Both the position numbers and the translations under genes were made by a program. A stretch of DNA of 64,000 nucleotides from Camarhynchus parvulus (lineage: Eukaryota; Chordata; Aves; Passeriformes; Thraupidae): positions 13,705,235-13,769,234 of the forward strand of contig NC_044571.1 of assembly GCF_901933205.1 (NCBI RefSeq), read 5' to 3'. Position 1 is the first letter of the stretch, and every line of letters starts with the position of its first letter. The notes beneath the pieces were generated by a model, which was not told the DNA's origin, made no database searches, and worked only from the letters and a program-made list of their open reading frames with translations. Positions 61,662-64,000 of the stretch are shown here, piece after piece.

Positions 61662-64000
61662 CAGGATGTTAGAATTCAAGGTTGCTGAAACTAAGATAGA
61701 ACATTTGTTTGTGTTTTCCAATTACATTTGTTTCACCCATGTGCACATCTGCTTTCCTAATTAATTGTCCTGCCTGGATATCCTTTCTTTCTAAGTACTA
61801 CAGGGCATTCACATTTCTAGGAATGGTCTGAAGGATCAGAACATGGGTGTCCTGAGAAGGTGCATTGGAAAGTTGCAGAACTCAGGCTAAAGCCCTAATC
61901 AGTTTATTGTCTCCTTTTAGGGAAAATATAAATGAGTAATTCTAGGAAAGTCTGCATTAACAGGAGGAAGAAGAAAGAAATACAGCACAATTCAAATGAA
62001 AAAAAATACAATCCTGGAAGGTAGCAGTTCAATTTTACAAAATTATTATTAAAAAGTATAACTCTGTGGAGAAACAGTCTAAAAAAATACAAGAACACCT
62101 TACACAGCAGATACCAATACTGAAAGAAGAGTAATAGAACTCTGGGGAAACCAGGCACACCACTTTGATGCCAAGGAAATTAGTCCTTCTACCATTAGCC
62201 TTTACATAGGTTTTGATGTTATACCATGTGTTAATTATTTCCAAATCACAAGTGCAAACACTCACCCTGATTGGAAAATTAGCAGATTTCAAACTCAGGT
62301 AATTTCACCCTAATGAGGAACTTGTTGAACTGAATTTAACAATTAGCTCACATCCTTTGCTGGCTGGGTATGAAAGGCTACAGGGAGACACTGAAACTCA
62401 AAACTCACCTTTTTCAGCAATTAGCAATGAAGGATTAATATAAATTCAGAAATTGTTGCCATGCTGCTTCTAGTTCCTGCTTTGGCTCTTAAGCCAGGAA
62501 TTTACCAAGGGTGATAGATGAGGAGGTGCTGCCTATACTGAACAGCTCTCCCTTTTGTTAGGTACCAAGCCTCAGCAAATGGATTTCACAGCTTAAAAGA
62601 GTTAAACTCCTGATTTATTGGTCAATATGCACAAGCCGTGGGCAGAGCTGACAAGCGAAGGTGCTCGCCGCCCTTGATAAGCATCGGAGCAGCCAAGAGG
62701 GGGAGGTTTGGCTTCTGTGCCTACTTGGAGAGGGCTGAGCCTTGACATTGCTCAGCTGCTATTATTGGGCTACTTGCTGTTGCTTCTACAGAGTTTTGAA
62801 TGCTTTTTTTGTGTTGGTTTTTTCCTCGCTGGGAACCCTTGAGCTGCCAATTGTCTCTGTGTCAATACTCTGTCCCTTGGCAGCAACCTTCCCTTTCTCC
62901 CTGCAGCTCTGCTCTGCAGCATGTCTGGCAGCACTTTCTCAGAGTTAGCAGTACCCCAAAACGTCCACACCATTTCAGCTTGTGTGGAAACTGTTCCTTA
63001 GCTCCCAGATGACATCTGTGATCTGATGCCTGAATCCCTAGAGGGGAGACTGACACTTTTCAGCTGCTAAATTGCATTAAAGGAAACAAAAGTAATTTTA
63101 TCCTACCACTAGTTCTCTACATATGCTGTGATCCTACCTGCATCAGGGATATTGGGCAGTTAGAGAATGGGGCCTAGGTGTGGTTGTGAAGGGAAAAGAC
63201 GCCTGCAAATGAAAAGGAAGTTGCCTTAGGACAATTCTCTCTCCTTAGAGCTGACCAAAACTGTCCAAAATATTGATAAAATTTGTCTGATTTCTCCCAC
63301 AAAAGCATAAAGGCTATTGAATAAAATCTTCCTGTTTTTCAGTGCACTTTCCACAGTAGAGATTTCTTTTTCTTTTTTGAAGAACAAAAAAGGGTATTCT
63401 GAGACTTAAGCAGAACACCAACTGCTCAATTATTTCTCAGGAAGAAGCATCAGTATAGGTGTAACAGGCTTCTTTTGCATGCAAAGAAATGGCAACAAAT
63501 AGAGAAATGGGAGGGAAAGAAAGAGAAAAAAAATATTCTGCAAAAATGGGTTTTGAGCTCTTTCAATCTACTGTTGTAATTATCTTCATATTGTCAACCA
63601 GCACAATGTAGAGACAGACCTCTAGATTTCCCTGCTTTTGCTGAAACAAAGATGCTCATGCTGATTCAGACAACAGTTAGAATTCCCTAGCTAACATTTT
63701 GTAAGGCATCTAAAGCAGTTAAGAGATCAGTGTGTTATCTAACCCTCTTCCCCGGAAAACTGTGTCTTAAAAATAGTCATCCATTTTACCTGGGAGCTAA
63801 GGAGGTGCAAGCAGATTCATGAGCTGTCCTGAAGAGACATGTGCATGGCTGTCAGCAAAAGCAGCAGTCAGGCTGTTTCTGAAAGGGTAAGGAAGCCAAA
63901 TGCCTCAAATTATTCCAATTATTGAATAGGTGGAGCTGTTGCAACAGACCTATTCTAGCATTTGCATTGGGTGTGTAGCAAATGACTGCTGTGTTCTCTG
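61662..64000. other. Intergenic sequence at right edge
   Basis: 2.3 kb without a supported gene. A GC-richer segment at about 62580-62720 is preceded (minus strand) by an AATAAA-containing stretch and could be an LTR fragment. The rest is unassigned. Confidence 0.6.

Noticed and set aside
1..64000. CRISPR arrays, bacterial-type operons or a new multi-gene system
   Set aside because: The window is vertebrate nuclear DNA with one split gene and dispersed repeats. Nothing indicates a clustered novel system.

Overview
This window is nuclear DNA of a bird, almost certainly a songbird (passerine). The evidence is a split vertebrate gene with GT-AG introns, chicken-type CR1 retroposons, avian LTRs, and a tRNA-Ile-headed, CR1-tailed SINE of the kind described from zebra finch (TguSINE1). 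Gene density is low. The only protein-coding gene I can support is PDK3, which encodes pyruvate dehydrogenase kinase isozyme 3, a mitochondrial matrix kinase.

Positions 1-41530 hold the 5' two thirds of PDK3 on the minus strand. Seven coding exons (E1 41425-41530, E2 22653-22794, E3 15501-15572, E4 7803-7987, E5 5621-5710, E6 2257-2334, E7 53-129) splice in frame into exactly 250 codons with canonical GT/AG borders throughout. They cover the mitochondrial N-terminus, the regulatory helical domain and the start of the ATP-binding domain, up to the catalytic Glu. The rest of the kinase domain lies left of position 1. Introns are 2.1 to 18.6 kb and carry CR1 copies, a solo LTR with a visible 6-bp target-site duplication (16457-16839), a second LTR fragment (about 33007-33516) and simple repeats.

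The PDK3 promoter is a CpG island (about 41160-41770) without a TATA box. It has GC boxes and a perfect NRF1-type site that overlaps HIF core motifs. Just upstream (41779-42113) is an inverted pair of short tandem arrays around a CR1 remnant. That CR1 resumes at about 42756, after roughly 0.7 kb of unrelated sequence.

Positions 43000-64000 look intergenic. I find no coding exon there. Contents are a nearly complete avian LTR on the minus strand (about 50460-51367), a probable LTR (about 59631-60113), the TguSINE1 copy (61527-61661), an AT-rich microsatellite, and an isolated CpG-dense patch (57500-57700) with a strong CTCF-like site. Two compact palindromic structures (46838-46911 and 55218-55261) are unexplained.

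I found no convincing new multi-gene system. The most useful leads are regulatory or structural: the fold-back repeat beside the PDK3 promoter, the NRF1/HIF motif overlap, and the distal CpG/CTCF patch. Repeat names come from recalled family sequences, without a database search.
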